Shown in pieces: positions 6,654 through 16,700 of a stretch of DNA of 40,846 nt (its first letter is position 1; each line of letters opens with the position of its first letter). The DNA is taken from positions 1-40,846 of the forward strand of contig JAUWBD010000018.1 of the NCBI GenBank assembly GCA_030605125.1, written 5' to 3'. The notes below the pieces were generated by a model that saw only the letters and a program-made list of their open reading frames with translations, ran no database searches and was not told the DNA's origin. The position numbers were made by a program, and so were the translations under genes. Origin of the DNA: Verrucomicrobiota bacterium. GTDB lineage: Bacteria > Verrucomicrobiota > Verrucomicrobiia > Opitutales > Opitutaceae.

Positions 6654-8054
6654 TCAACGTTTTTCGTGCGGCGTGGGAACGAGGCGATATACGTGCGCTT
6701 GGGGTCGCGAGGTCGAACGGATGCGGCGCTCTAGGTCCGCGAGGTGGGCGCGGATGTTCGCCTCCTCCGGCTTCGCGTGGAGGTATCGCTCGATGATGCC
6801 GAAGTTGTAGCGATCCATCGAAGCTTCGCTGCGGCGGAGGCGCTCCATTTGCTCGCTGAGCCGCTCCCGCACCGTGGCGAACTCCACCGGCTGCGGGACA
6901 TCGCGCAGGTGCCAGTGCTCCACCTGCGGGATCACCCGTAAACGCGAGGAAACCGTGTCCCGCCACTCGCGGACCAAACCGAGCACGCGGGCCGCCTGGC
7001 GAGACTGCGGCGTGTCGGTTTCGGCGGCGAGGTCCACGCCGGCGGCGAGTTCGCCGGCGGACCAGGCACGGATGCGGACCCCGTCGATGTGGAGTTCGTA
7101 GTCGCCGGCCGGAAGGCCGGTGATGCGGAGCGATTCGTGATTCAACTCCTCCCGGATCGGCGCCCAGGCGAGGGCATCGAGGGCATCGCGGTGAAACGGA
7201 TACGGAAGACTCGCCGCGCGGACCGTGAAGGTCAGCCCCCCACCGGCGGGCGCGAGGTCGGAGACGGCGGCGTTCTTTTCGGCGACCACCCGGGCAGCCC
7301 GCGCATCGATCTCGATGGCCGAAACCAGCGCTGGAGCGCCCTGGGCTTTCAGTAGGAGCCATGCCATGAGGAGGTGCCCGGGGGCGCCGGGATGGACGCG
7401 GTCGGCGCCGATGATGGTGGCGCGTGGTTCGGCGGCTTGCAGGCGCGCGTTGATCGAGGTCATCGGGCCGTGGAAATCGACCAGGCCGGAGCCGGTCTCG
7501 GCCGCCAGCTCACGCAGAAAAGCCGCGCATTCGCCGAGGGCGGTGTTGACGCCGAGCTGGCGGGGACGATCGCTCTCGGCGGTGTCGTCGAACGGGGACG
7601 GCGTGAGCAGGACGACGCGAACGCCATCGGAGCGCAGCCGGGAAACGAGGGCGCGCATGTCGCGCCGATATTGGTCGAGAGCCGCGGCGCGGCGCGCGAG
7701 CACCTCGGCGCTTGGCGACGCTTCGCCGTAGAAACCGCGGCCCACGTCGTTCATCCCGAACATCACGGTGACGACGCTGGGTTTTTGCGCACGGACGTCC
7801 CACTCGTAGCGGCGCAAGGCTCCGCCCGCGCTGTCGCCGGAGATGCCGGCGCTCGCCGCCTGAAGCGCGCCGTCGGGGAAACGTGTGGCGTAGTAGAGAT
7901 AGACGGACGAGGCGTAGGCCCCGTTTTGGGTGATGCTGTCGCCGAGGAACAGCCATCGGTCATCGGGGCGAAAGAGTCCGCCCGAGGCGGGCTCGGCGGC
8001 ACGAACAGGGCCGTGGACGGTGAGTGCGAGAAGCAGGAGTGCGAGGCGTTTCAT
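6654..8054 (-). CDS. Secreted SGNH/GDSL-family hydrolase (probable carbohydrate esterase)
   Basis: 466 residues with a signal peptide (MKRLALLLLALTVHGPVRAAEP). The SGNH blocks are all visible: GDSIT with the nucleophile Ser40, GMND with Asn102, and ADRVHPGAPGH with Asp218 and His221 completing the triad. After the catalytic domain (about 33-235) comes a 230-residue extension, partly beta-rich and ending in a charged helical region. Family members in polysaccharide loci commonly remove acetyl or other acyl groups from sugars; deacetylation of the glycan attacked by this operon is the likely role, inferred from context. Its ATG overlaps by 4 bases (ATGA) the stop of the frameshifted tail of the GH30 gene, so its translation probably depends on ribosomes finishing that tail. 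It is the last gene of the operon. Confidence 0.88.
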   Translation of the reverse strand: MKRLALLLLALTVHGPVRAAEPASGGLFRPDDRWLFLGDSITQNGAYASSVYLYYATRFPDGALQAASAGISGDSAGGALRRYEWDVRAQKPSVVTVMFGMNDVGRGFYGEASPSAEVLARRAAALDQYRRDMRALVSRLRSDGVRVVLLTPSPFDDTAESDRPRQLGVNTALGECAAFLRELAAETGSGLVDFHGPMTSINARLQAAEPRATIIGADRVHPGAPGHLLMAWLLLKAQGAPALVSAIEIDARAARVVAEKNAAVSDLAPAGGGLTFTVRAASLPYPFHRDALDALAWAPIREELNHESLRITGLPAGDYELHIDGVRIRAWSAGELAAGVDLAAETDTPQSRQAARVLGLVREWRDTVSSRLRVIPQVEHWHLRDVPQPVEFATVRERLSEQMERLRRSEASMDRYNFGIIERYLHAKPEEANIRAHLADLERRIRSTSRPQAHVYRLVPTPHEKR

Positions 8055-8446
8055 TGGATCAAAAGTCGGAGAAATCGGCGTGGCTGCGGCGGGCGGGTGT
8101 CGGAGACCGTGACGGCCTCGCCGGGGGCGCCGGGGTTGACGGAGATCGTTTCCCACGAGGCGAGGTCGTCGCTGGCCTGGACCGTGTAGCGGAGATCTTC
8201 GCGCAGGCGTGTGAACGACAGGCGCGGGCGTTGGCCGGGGCCGAGGCTGACGGTGGGCAGGAGGTCGCGGCCGGAGGCGGGGGAGACGGGAGAGGAGCCG
8301 AGGGCGTATTCAAGGAGGTTGGGGATGCCGTCGGCATCGGGATCGGCGAGATCGCCCCCCTCGCCGGCGCCGTCGGACGGAAGACCGTGCGAGCGGCGCC
8401 ACTCCGCGAGCGGTGAAAGCGGCGGCAAAGGAGGCGGTGTGGCTAA
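8051..8446 (-). CDS. C-terminal tail of the GH30-LamG protein, out of frame by one base
   Basis: In the frame one base off from the GH30 gene, directly after the T9 run, about 130 codons read as a linker (TPPPLPPLSPLAEWRRSH), then DPDADGIPNLLEYALGSSPVSP, then a beta-rich end finishing in RRFLRLLIQ. The same kind of tail (W-R-x-x-H, DGxPNLLxYALG, ending FLRLR) closes the 1152-residue protein at 29570-33028 in frame. There is no obvious start codon of its own. Adding a single T to the T9 run would join it to the upstream protein. Its TGA overlaps the ATG of the SGNH gene, the mark of a translated frame. It is either the end of one gene split by a mutation or sequencing error, or a product of slippage. 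Confidence 0.7.
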   Translation of the reverse strand, partial: LATPPPLPPLSPLAEWRRSHGLPSDGAGEGGDLADPDADGIPNLLEYALGSSPVSPASGRDLLPTVSLGPGQRPRLSFTRLREDLRYTVQASDDLASWETISVNPGAPGEAVTVSDTRPPQPRRFLRLLIQ

Positions 8447-11400
8447 AAAAAAACTTCGGGGCGGCCGGAGATGCGGACGGAGCGAATCTCGCCTTGGAAG
8501 AAGGTGTTTGATCCGGAGCTGATATGGCCGATGCGGAGCTGGCCGTTGTTGGCGGGTTGAACGATGCCGCCGCTCAAGGCGCGGCTGCCGACGAGGACGC
8601 CGTCGAGATACAATTTCATCGTGGAGCCGTCGTAGGTGGCGCCGACGTGGGTCCAAACGCCGCCGACCACGGGAGCGGAAGACTGGAGCATGATCTCGTT
8701 GCTGCCGTTTTGCACGAGCCAGGAGACCCGGCGGTTCTGCTCCACGATCAAGCGGAAGCCGTTGAACTTGTAGTCACCGTATTGGAGGATGCCGAGGCCG
8801 CGGGTGCCGAGGTGCGACACGGCGGGTTTGATCCAGGCCTCCACGGCCACGGTGCCGTCGGGCAGGCTGATGACGGGAGCGGAGAAGGCGGGGTTGAGGC
8901 GCAAGGTGCCGTCGAAGCGGAGGGCGCCTCCGAGCCCTTCCCGCACCCAGGCCAGCGTGGAGGAGGCGTCCACGGGTTTGAGCGCGATGCCCGAAAGGCG
9001 GCGATCCGGGACGCGTTGTCCGCCGCCGCGGGAGAAGTCCCAGAGCGCGACGGTGTCTCCGCGCAGTTCGGCGGAATCGGGCCCTTCGCCCAGCGGGCCG
9101 GTGGCGGAAACGACGTAGAATCCGGGCGCGCCGCCGGTGCTGTCGGTGTGTTGCGGGAGGGCCGGCGTGGCGACCGTGGCGTAGGGGCCGCCAGGGGCCG
9201 AGGCGCGTTTAACCTTGTAGCCGGTGGCGCCAAAGACGGGCTGCCAAGTCAAGGCCACCGAAGCTCCGGAGGCGGAGGCTCGCAGGCCCTGGACCGCCTG
9301 CGGGGTGAAGCGGATGTTGTCGAAAGTGGCGGTGGCGGTCACGGAGGGGTTGGAGGTGCAAACCACGAGGCCGACATGGATGTCGCTGAAGAGGCGGAAG
9401 GTGTTGCTCGCGACCTGGGTCCAGGCGACCCCATCGGAGGAGATATGGCCGGTGACGGTGTTGCCGACGCGCACGAGCCGGAGCCACTGGGCGGTCGAGA
9501 TGTTTGGTCCGGTGACGTAGTTGCCGCCGGTGTTCTCGGTGGTGCGGGCATACCAGCGGGCGCGGCCGTGGCCGGGTTCGAAGAGGATGGCGGCGGTGCT
9601 GGACTGGGCGACGAGTTCGTCGCGCATCATGAGCCCGACTCGCAGATTGGGCGCGCCCGCGACGGGCGGAGCGGAGACGAGGCGGGCGATGAAGGTGCCG
9701 TCGCCGGCCATCTTGATCCAGGTGAAGTTGAAGCCGTCGGCGGTGCTGGCCATCGAGGCGCCGGCCCCGGTGACGGTGTAGGTGCCGGATGGCGAGATCG
9801 TGAGGCCGCCGGCGAGACCGGTCGAGCCCACGTCCTGATTGGTGAAGCCGCCGGTCGTGGGCGCGGCGACGACCGCGGAATCGCCGCTTTCTCCGACGGC
9901 GTTGCGTGCGGAGACGGTGTAATGATAGGCGGTGCCCGGTGTCGCGGTAAGATCGATGTAGCGGGTGTCGGAGCTGACGTCGATGGGGGTGAAGGGGCCC
10001 GCGGAGGAGGTGCCCCGCTTGATGATCCAGGTGTCGGCGCCGACGGTGTTGTGCCAATCGAGGACGACGGGCGCGTTGATCGCGGAACGGGCGGAGAGGC
10101 CGACGGGAGCCGGCGGGATGGACGGCGAGGCGGCCGGGGAGCGCAGACTGACGAGCTCGCGAGCGTGGACCGTCACGGTGCCGACACCGTTGACGAAGGT
10201 GACGGTGCCGGCGGGCGAGAAGTGCGTGTGCGCCTTGCTGCGCCAGACGGAGAAAACGGTGCTCGGGACGGAGGCCAGCTCCTCGATCGTGATCGTGACC
10301 GAAAAGTGGTTTTCCGGGTGGAACAGGTTCGGAGGCGAGCTGTTGGGGGTGTGCGGGCTGCCGACGATGCCGGTGGTGTTGACGATGTTGACGCCCCAGC
10401 TCCCGTCGGGGTTGAGACCGACGGCGGCGTTGATGGCGGGGTTTTGGTTCAGGTGGTTGAACATGCCGCCCTCGGTGGCGCTGCTGCAGCGACGCATGAC
10501 CGCGCCCTTTCTCAGCACGTGGAGGGCCTGCCTAAAGTAGTGGTAACGCAGATACAGGATGACGCTCGAGGTGGCCTGGTCATAGACGGCGAGGTAGGCG
10601 TGGGCGTTGGAGTCGGTGGCGGCGTTGGCCACCCGGCGCATGCCGATGAAATAGAGCCAATGGTCCACGCCGGCGTTGAGGTCGCAGAGGAAGCGGCCGA
10701 GGATGGTGGAGGCGCGATGCTCGTCCTCCGGCTGCTCGTTTCCGGCGTCGGAGGATTCGGTCATCCACCACTCCTTGTCGCGACGGCGCTCCCACTGGCG
10801 GACGTTGGGGAGCACCCGGAAGTAGGAGTGGTGGGCGATGCCGGAGAGGTTTCGCCAGGCGGCGCCGTCGGCGAAAAGGGGATCGATGAACTGGAGCATG
10901 CCGCTGCTGCCGTTGGAGGTCTCGGGCGCGATGATCTTGACGTTGCCCAGTCCGCGGGCGTCGAGCCGGGCGCGGAGTTCGTTGACGCAGTCGATCATCT
11001 GTTGCGCGCTCCAGCTTCCCGGCTCGTTGGCGATGCCGGTCGCGTGGATCTGGACGCCGTAGGCGAGCTCGATCTGGGCGATCACCTCGGCGAGGCGCTC
11101 GGCGTAGGCGGACATGGATTCGGCCGGCGGGGAGGTCCAGCTATAGACGGGCGCGCTTCGGCAGGGCGCGAGCAGCAGGGTGTCAACGCCGCGAGCCATG
11201 ACGTCGGCGATGAGTCCGCTGGCGACGTAGCGGCTGTTGAACTCGGCGAGCATGGAGGAGACCGTCTGCGTGTGGTCGGAGCTGATCCACAGGCGCAGGA
11301 TATTCATCTCGAGATCCCGAAACACCAGGTCGGCCATCTGATCCCGGATGGGCGGCGAGAGGTCCGACCAGGATGTGGTGACCTGGCTCACGCCAAAGCC

Positions 11401-11532
11401 CGCGAAGGTTTGGCGAAGCCCGTCGGAATGGGCGGTGATGGCATAGGGCGTTTGCGCGGATGAGGTGGCGGTCATCCACGCTCCGAGGAGCAGAGCGCAG
11501 GCGAGCGTCGCGATCTTGGGGAGGGTGTGCAT
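8443..11532 (-). CDS. Secreted GH30-like glycoside hydrolase with Fn3, beta-sandwich and LamG domains
   Basis: 1029 residues from the ATG at 11532, which gives a signal peptide (MHTLPKIATLACALLLGAW, cleaved after SSAQ). Residues about 30-370 resemble a GH30 clan-A barrel: FAGFGVSQ near the start, ATGIANEPG with Glu170 as expected acid/base, and WWMTESSD with Glu259 as expected nucleophile; a beta-sandwich follows to about 470. Then come Fn3 (470-560), a concanavalin-like segment (560-745), a second Fn3 (747-825) and LamG (826-1029). GH30 members include endo-xylanases and endo-beta-1,6-glucanases or galactanases; the substrate is not readable here. The frame ends EVFF-TAG inside nine T (8445-8453). 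Its LamG domain is clearly paralogous to the stand-alone LamG protein at 17708-18454. Confidence 0.85.
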   Translation of the reverse strand: MHTLPKIATLACALLLGAWMTATSSAQTPYAITAHSDGLRQTFAGFGVSQVTTSWSDLSPPIRDQMADLVFRDLEMNILRLWISSDHTQTVSSMLAEFNSRYVASGLIADVMARGVDTLLLAPCRSAPVYSWTSPPAESMSAYAERLAEVIAQIELAYGVQIHATGIANEPGSWSAQQMIDCVNELRARLDARGLGNVKIIAPETSNGSSGMLQFIDPLFADGAAWRNLSGIAHHSYFRVLPNVRQWERRRDKEWWMTESSDAGNEQPEDEHRASTILGRFLCDLNAGVDHWLYFIGMRRVANAATDSNAHAYLAVYDQATSSVILYLRYHYFRQALHVLRKGAVMRRCSSATEGGMFNHLNQNPAINAAVGLNPDGSWGVNIVNTTGIVGSPHTPNSSPPNLFHPENHFSVTITIEELASVPSTVFSVWRSKAHTHFSPAGTVTFVNGVGTVTVHARELVSLRSPAASPSIPPAPVGLSARSAINAPVVLDWHNTVGADTWIIKRGTSSAGPFTPIDVSSDTRYIDLTATPGTAYHYTVSARNAVGESGDSAVVAAPTTGGFTNQDVGSTGLAGGLTISPSGTYTVTGAGASMASTADGFNFTWIKMAGDGTFIARLVSAPPVAGAPNLRVGLMMRDELVAQSSTAAILFEPGHGRARWYARTTENTGGNYVTGPNISTAQWLRLVRVGNTVTGHISSDGVAWTQVASNTFRLFSDIHVGLVVCTSNPSVTATATFDNIRFTPQAVQGLRASASGASVALTWQPVFGATGYKVKRASAPGGPYATVATPALPQHTDSTGGAPGFYVVSATGPLGEGPDSAELRGDTVALWDFSRGGGQRVPDRRLSGIALKPVDASSTLAWVREGLGGALRFDGTLRLNPAFSAPVISLPDGTVAVEAWIKPAVSHLGTRGLGILQYGDYKFNGFRLIVEQNRRVSWLVQNGSNEIMLQSSAPVVGGVWTHVGATYDGSTMKLYLDGVLVGSRALSGGIVQPANNGQLRIGHISSGSNTFFQGEIRSVRISGRPEVFF
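8445..8453 (-). other. T9 homopolymer at a frameshift junction
   Basis: Nine T on the coding strand directly precede AG, giving the stop TAG in the GH30-LamG frame. One additional T turns GTT-TTT-TTT-TAG into GTT-TTT-TTT-TTA and opens the frame into the 130-codon tail. Runs of nine T or A are known sites of RNA polymerase slippage as well as of indel mutations and sequencing errors. Confidence 0.75.
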
Positions 11533-11620
11533 GGGGTGTTTGGGGGAAAATCGAGGCACGGCGGCGGCCTGCACGGACGGAGTGCCGCCGCCATGCGGGG
11601 GAGAGGTTTGAAAACACGCC

Positions 11621-13762
11621 CTAGGCGTAGGTGAGGTCGATCAGCCGCGAGTTCAGATCGACCGAACCGGAAACGTCCGAGCCCAGGGAGAAGCGCAGCA
11701 GCGACGCGCTCGCCTCGGCGTGGAAAGTCTCGGCGTCGTCGGCACGGGCCCATCCCAGCAGCCAGGCGATTCGCGCCGAGGTGGTTGAGGCGCGCAAGCG
11801 GATGAAATCGACGGCTTCGGCGGAAGCCCCCGGCGACAGTCCGGGGCCGGAATAGGTGCGACGACCGAATTCCAGCACGAGCGACGTATCCAGAGGAGCG
11901 ATACACAGGAAGGCGCCCCCATCCTTGCCCTCGAGGCGAACGACAGACTTGTGCCCCGCCTCGACGCGCATGGCTTCGCCTTGGACGGCCACCACGATCT
12001 CACCATCGGCCGAGATCACGTTGCGGCGACGCATGAGGTAGTTTTCCTCTCGGAGCGGGCCGTTCCCCGTGTAGGCGGCGATCGAGAGCGGGGTGTGGAA
12101 GAACCAGTCGATCAGGGGAGTGCCGGTGGACGGCGCAGGGCGGGAGACCTGATCGAGGCCGATGACCGCCCGGCCGTGAAGATGAAAGAGCGAGCGGAAA
12201 AAGTCGAAGTCCGGGGGGGCCGGGTGGTTGGTGAACCAGGAGTTGGATTCCTCCCTTGGGTCGTGCAGGTGGTCGCGCGAAGGCAGGGCGCCGCCGGAAT
12301 TGAGCAGGAGAAACGCGTCGCCTCTCTCGCGGATGCATTGCGAAGCGAGGCGACCGATCACGGCCGCGGGTTCCTTGCGATCGAGCGTCACGGTGTTGTG
12401 GAACATGCTCGATTCGAGCCCCGGCGGACCGTAGCGGGGGAAAGGATCGGCGAGGATCACCTGCCCGCCGGCGGAGACCGTCACGTGACCGTGGTCGCGG
12501 TGGCCTTTGCCAGTGCCCTCGTAGCCGAAGCGGGCGGTGAGGATGCTGGCGTCTTCGCTCCATCCGCTCCGGCTGAAGAGGCCGCCGTGGTCGGGCAGGA
12601 TGTCGAGGCGGCGTTTGGGCGGGCGCGGGGTTTCCACCCGGCGGTAGAGCCAGAAGTTGATCAAGGGTTGATATTGCCCGAGCCCAAGCACCGCCGCCGG
12701 GGTGACGCGCAATGGGGAGGACGAGGAATCGGCCACGTGCGCGATCCTGTTTGAGATGAACCAGCCGATTTCGGGATCGCCAGTGAGCCGGTAGGCCTGA
12801 AGCAGGGCGGGGCGAAGCGTGACGGGGGTGGAGATAGAGCAGCCGCGCGGATGGTTCATCAGCACGGGGCCGGGGTGGACGGTGCGCAGGTAGGCCCGCA
12901 CGGCATCGGTCCACGCGGGGGATTTGCCGAAGGGTTCGTCGCCCGCTCGAGCGGCGAACGCGGCGTCGTGGCCGGTGAGCTGCGCGACCGGCAAGGCGTA
13001 GGCGAGCAGGGCGTCGAGCGCCATGAGATGGTAGTCGGGAGCGCCTTCCCCGTGCGAGCCGTCGTCGAGGAAGGTGGTGCGCAGTTCGTCGTGGCGGCGC
13101 GCGGCCTGGTGGAGGAGAAGTCGGCGCGCGCCGGGATCCTGGTGGGCGAGGGCGGCGCAGAGGACGCCGGCGTTGGCCCACATGCCGCGGTTGGAATATT
13201 TCAGCGCCTCCTCGTGGAAGGCGTAGCGGCGGGCGTAGCCGGCCAAGGCGGCGCGCAGCCCGTTTTTTTCCGTCGCGGAGAGGGCCTCGGGAGCATGCGC
13301 CTCGAGCAGGTCGAGGAGGTGCAGGATGACGGTCATGAAGCCGCCCTCGACCCAATATGCGCCGCCTTTCACAAAGCCTTCGAAAAACTGGCGCGGGTTT
13401 CCGGGAGCGGGAAGGTCACCGACCGCGATGCGCGCGAGGTTGGCATCCCAGCGCTCGGCATGGGCGCGGTGGTAGGCGATGACGCCGCGCAACCAGTCGG
13501 CGATCCACCGCCAGAGTCGCGACTCGTCCCGCACATAGGCGAGCACCACCGCGGCCATAACTTCGTCGAGGTCGCCGTCGTGGCACCAGACGGGGAAGAC
13601 GGGAGGGCGTAAGCCGCCGATCTTGACGAAGTGCAGTTCGGCTTCGGAGAGGAAGCGGTGCCAGAGCGGGTCGTCGATGTTGTGGAGCACGGCGGCGCGC
13701 TCCTCCCGCGTGGTCCACACGAAGGGATGGGTGAGGGCTGCAAAATCGGCGATGGGCGGCAT
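11621..13762 (-). CDS. Heparinase II/III-like polysaccharide lyase family protein
   Basis: 713 residues. The first half is all-helical, as for an (alpha/alpha) toroid (HEEALKYSNRGMWANAG, FLDDGSHGEGAPDYHLMALDALLAY); the second half is beta-rich and carries GKGHRDHGHVTVSAGGQVILADP, the segment that marks the heparinase II/III-like domain of PL12/15/17/21-type lyases. Such enzymes cleave uronic-acid-containing chains by beta-elimination, so the target glycan probably contains uronate. There is no signal peptide, and the upstream stop 9 bases away leaves little room for an alternative upstream start, so unlike its neighbours the product seems cytoplasmic. The start at 13762 is preceded by CCCCC. 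The next gene starts 88 bases further on. Confidence 0.8.
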   Translation of the reverse strand: MPPIADFAALTHPFVWTTREERAAVLHNIDDPLWHRFLSEAELHFVKIGGLRPPVFPVWCHDGDLDEVMAAVVLAYVRDESRLWRWIADWLRGVIAYHRAHAERWDANLARIAVGDLPAPGNPRQFFEGFVKGGAYWVEGGFMTVILHLLDLLEAHAPEALSATEKNGLRAALAGYARRYAFHEEALKYSNRGMWANAGVLCAALAHQDPGARRLLLHQAARRHDELRTTFLDDGSHGEGAPDYHLMALDALLAYALPVAQLTGHDAAFAARAGDEPFGKSPAWTDAVRAYLRTVHPGPVLMNHPRGCSISTPVTLRPALLQAYRLTGDPEIGWFISNRIAHVADSSSSPLRVTPAAVLGLGQYQPLINFWLYRRVETPRPPKRRLDILPDHGGLFSRSGWSEDASILTARFGYEGTGKGHRDHGHVTVSAGGQVILADPFPRYGPPGLESSMFHNTVTLDRKEPAAVIGRLASQCIRERGDAFLLLNSGGALPSRDHLHDPREESNSWFTNHPAPPDFDFFRSLFHLHGRAVIGLDQVSRPAPSTGTPLIDWFFHTPLSIAAYTGNGPLREENYLMRRRNVISADGEIVVAVQGEAMRVEAGHKSVVRLEGKDGGAFLCIAPLDTSLVLEFGRRTYSGPGLSPGASAEAVDFIRLRASTTSARIAWLLGWARADDAETFHAEASASLLRFSLGSDVSGSVDLNSRLIDLTYA

Positions 13763-13771
13763 GGGGGCGCG

Positions 13772-16700
13772 TCAGGGGGTGAGCAGGACGACAGGGTAGA
13801 GATCAGGGCGGCGGTATGGTTCGGTGCCAGGCGGAGTGAGCGTGAGCGCTCGTTTGCGGTGGTCGCGGTCGTGGTCGTTGACCAGCGCGGCAAAGCCGAA
13901 ATGGGCGCCGGCGACGAGGCGGACCGGGTTAAGATCGGCGACTGGCAGGGCGACCTCGTAAAAGGTGACGCGGTCTTGGAGGCGGATAACGGAGAGTCGC
14001 GCGTCCTCCACGGGGCCGAGGTCGAGGAAGGCGAGCTGGCGCTCGGGCGCCACGTCGCGAAACAGACGGGGCGCGTCCAGTCTCGGCCAGAGCTGGAAGC
14101 TTTGATCGTCCGGGCCGTAGCCCCGCGTGCGACTCCGAACGGAGTCGGCCCAGCCGTCGAAGTAGAGCTGCACGCTGTCGGCGTTCCAGACGTGGGTGGA
14201 GCTTTCCGCGGGATGATGCACGTCGTCGCGCACGGCGAGGGCGAGATAGAGGTGGTGCTCGTCCCAGGTCGCGTAAAAGCGGGCGGAGAAATCATCGGGG
14301 CCCGACCAAGCGACGGGGGCGTCCCGAAAGCGTCGCATCTGGGCCGGGTCCAAGCCATGCGGGCCGAAGTCGAGGCGATTGGACAAATCCAGCTGGAAGG
14401 CGTCGCGCCATTCCTCGGGACGGCCGGAAAGCGTGATCGGTGCGCGGCGTTTCGGCCAGGCCATCCACGAGCGCTCCAACTCGAAGTCACGCTCCTCGGC
14501 GCCATTCTTCGGATGAAGCGAGACCGTGAGGCGGCTGGTCGTGAGGGTGCCGGGCGCGAGACGGCGCGGATGGCGGTGTTTCCATTCGCCGCGCGCGGGA
14601 ATGTTGACGGAGCTGCGGGCGACCTCGCGCCCGTCCTCGCTCACCACGGCGACTCCCGAGAAGGCGCGATTGGCGGAGTTTTCCACGACGATCTCGAGCT
14701 CGGTGGCGGAGGCGGGGGCAAGCCAGGCGTGCAGGCTGCCCCGGTCGTCCACAAGGCGGCATTCCGCCAAGGCGGCGGTGAACGCGGCGGTGGCGCCGGC
14801 CGGGCCGCGAAGAAACACAGGGAAGGGCGAGGCTTCGATGGTTGCGCCCGGAGAATGCGACACGCCCATGAAATCGATCAGCTCCACGCCCGGTTGCGCG
14901 GCGAGCAGGGCGGAAACATCGAGCCGTGGCGCGGCCGCGGTTCCTTTGTCCACTTCGATGTCGTGGGACCAAAGCGCGGCCACCGGCCTGTTTTGCCCGT
15001 CCTCGAACACGTAGCAGCGAACCTGATAGCCGAGGGCGACGTCGGACTTGAAGGTGGCGTCGCCAAGGAGGCCGCCGAGCGTGTTGGCCGCGAAGGCGGG
15101 CGCCATCGGGGTGTGATCGACATCGCTAAAGGCGTTGATGCGGAAGCCCCAGTCCACGTCGAGTTTCACCCGCTCGGCGTATTTGAGGGCGACGAGCCAG
15201 CTGCGCGCGGTGTAGGCGGCGGCCATGCGCTCGCCCCAACCCATGGCGTAGGAGAGCGGACCCGCGCGATATCCATCGGTGCTGCAACCGACGTGGGTGT
15301 TAAGGTCCCAGGCCGGCACGACGTAGTTGTTGTGGTAGATGCCCTCGGTGAACCAGACGTCGCCCTTGAACCCCCGGCGTTCGAGGAGCGCGAGAAACTG
15401 ACGGGTCTCCGCGTCGCGGTCCGGTTCTTCCGGGCGGGCGCGGTAGGGATGGATGGCCGCGATGTCGAAGAGCTGCCGCCGGTCTTCGGCGAGGACCTGC
15501 AGCATCGTGTCCATGAACGCCTGCCCGGAGTTGGCATACATGTTGGCGGGATCGCTGCCGATGATCTTCGCGGCGGGGTTGGCCCGCAGGATGCCGCGGC
15601 GAGCCGCTTCGAGCGCGGCGATCATCTTCCGCATGTTCGCGGGATGGTTGATGTAGGGCCCCAGGATGGGCTCGTTGTTCAGCTTCCAATGGGTGACGTC
15701 GGAGTTGGCGGAGGCTTTTTTGAACGATTCCTCCTCGACCTGACGTAGTTGATCCTGGCTGAGGTCGAAGCCGTCCTTTTGCGACTGCCAGTTCATGGAC
15801 TTGAAGCCGTGGCCCGCGTCGAAGATGGAGCTGAAATGGAAAATGCCGTGGCGGCGGAGGGCGGCGTGAAACTCCGGCGGCGCCGGATCGAAAAGGATGG
15901 TGGAGCCGATCCCGACGCGCTTGAAAAACTCCGCCTCGCGCTCCCATTCGACGTAGCGTTCGCCGTTCAGGTGGGCGGAGAAGATGTCCTTGTGGCGGTG
16001 CCTGTTTTCCAGCGCGGGCATGACGACGAGACGCGCGTAGTCTTTGCCTGAATACGAACCGGACCTGAGCTCAAGCGTGGCGACATGCATGCCGGGCGGC
16101 AGCGAGGCCGCCCAGAAAAGGGGGGCGCGGCCGAGGCCTTCGGCGTCGAGGCGCAGGTCCACCGGCTCCCGCTGCTCGTCGCGGCCGAAGAAGTCCGTCG
16201 TCGTGACGCGAACGGCCACCTGCGCTCCGGGGGGGCCGCTGACGCGGAGCACGGCGCGGGGGTCTTCGCCCGGTTGCCACAGGTTTCCGCGCGCGCCGGC
16301 CTCCAGCCATGCGACGAGAGGCTTGGTGGTGAAGTCCGTGGCCGATCCCGCCTTCTCGAGCTGCACGGAGTCCACGAAGATCCAGCCTTCCTCACGCGCT
16401 CCGTGGTGACCAAAGCCGACCGAAAGCATGGGATGGGGGGCGTCGAAGGTGAAGGTGTGACGCTCCCAACGCTCGGTAAGCCGAATCTGCGTCGAGACCG
16501 GGAAGGTGGAAGGCACGAAAAATCCCTGCGCGCTCACGGAGAGACGTTGGTCGGGCCTCGTGCCGCGCGCGTGGAAACTGAGAGTGTAGCGCGCGCCGCG
16601 ATCCACCGGGATGGCGAAGCTTGCGACTTGGGCGGGATCGAGGCCGGGCTCCCCGCGGAGGGCCAGCGCGCGCCGGCCACTGTGCGGGGCGGTCTCGACG

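Noticed and set aside
8524-11463. 979-codon open frame on the plus strand opposite the GH30 gene
   Set aside because: Gly/Ala/Val/Asp/Arg-rich composition without domains; it mirrors codon use of the real minus-strand gene, a common artefact at high GC.
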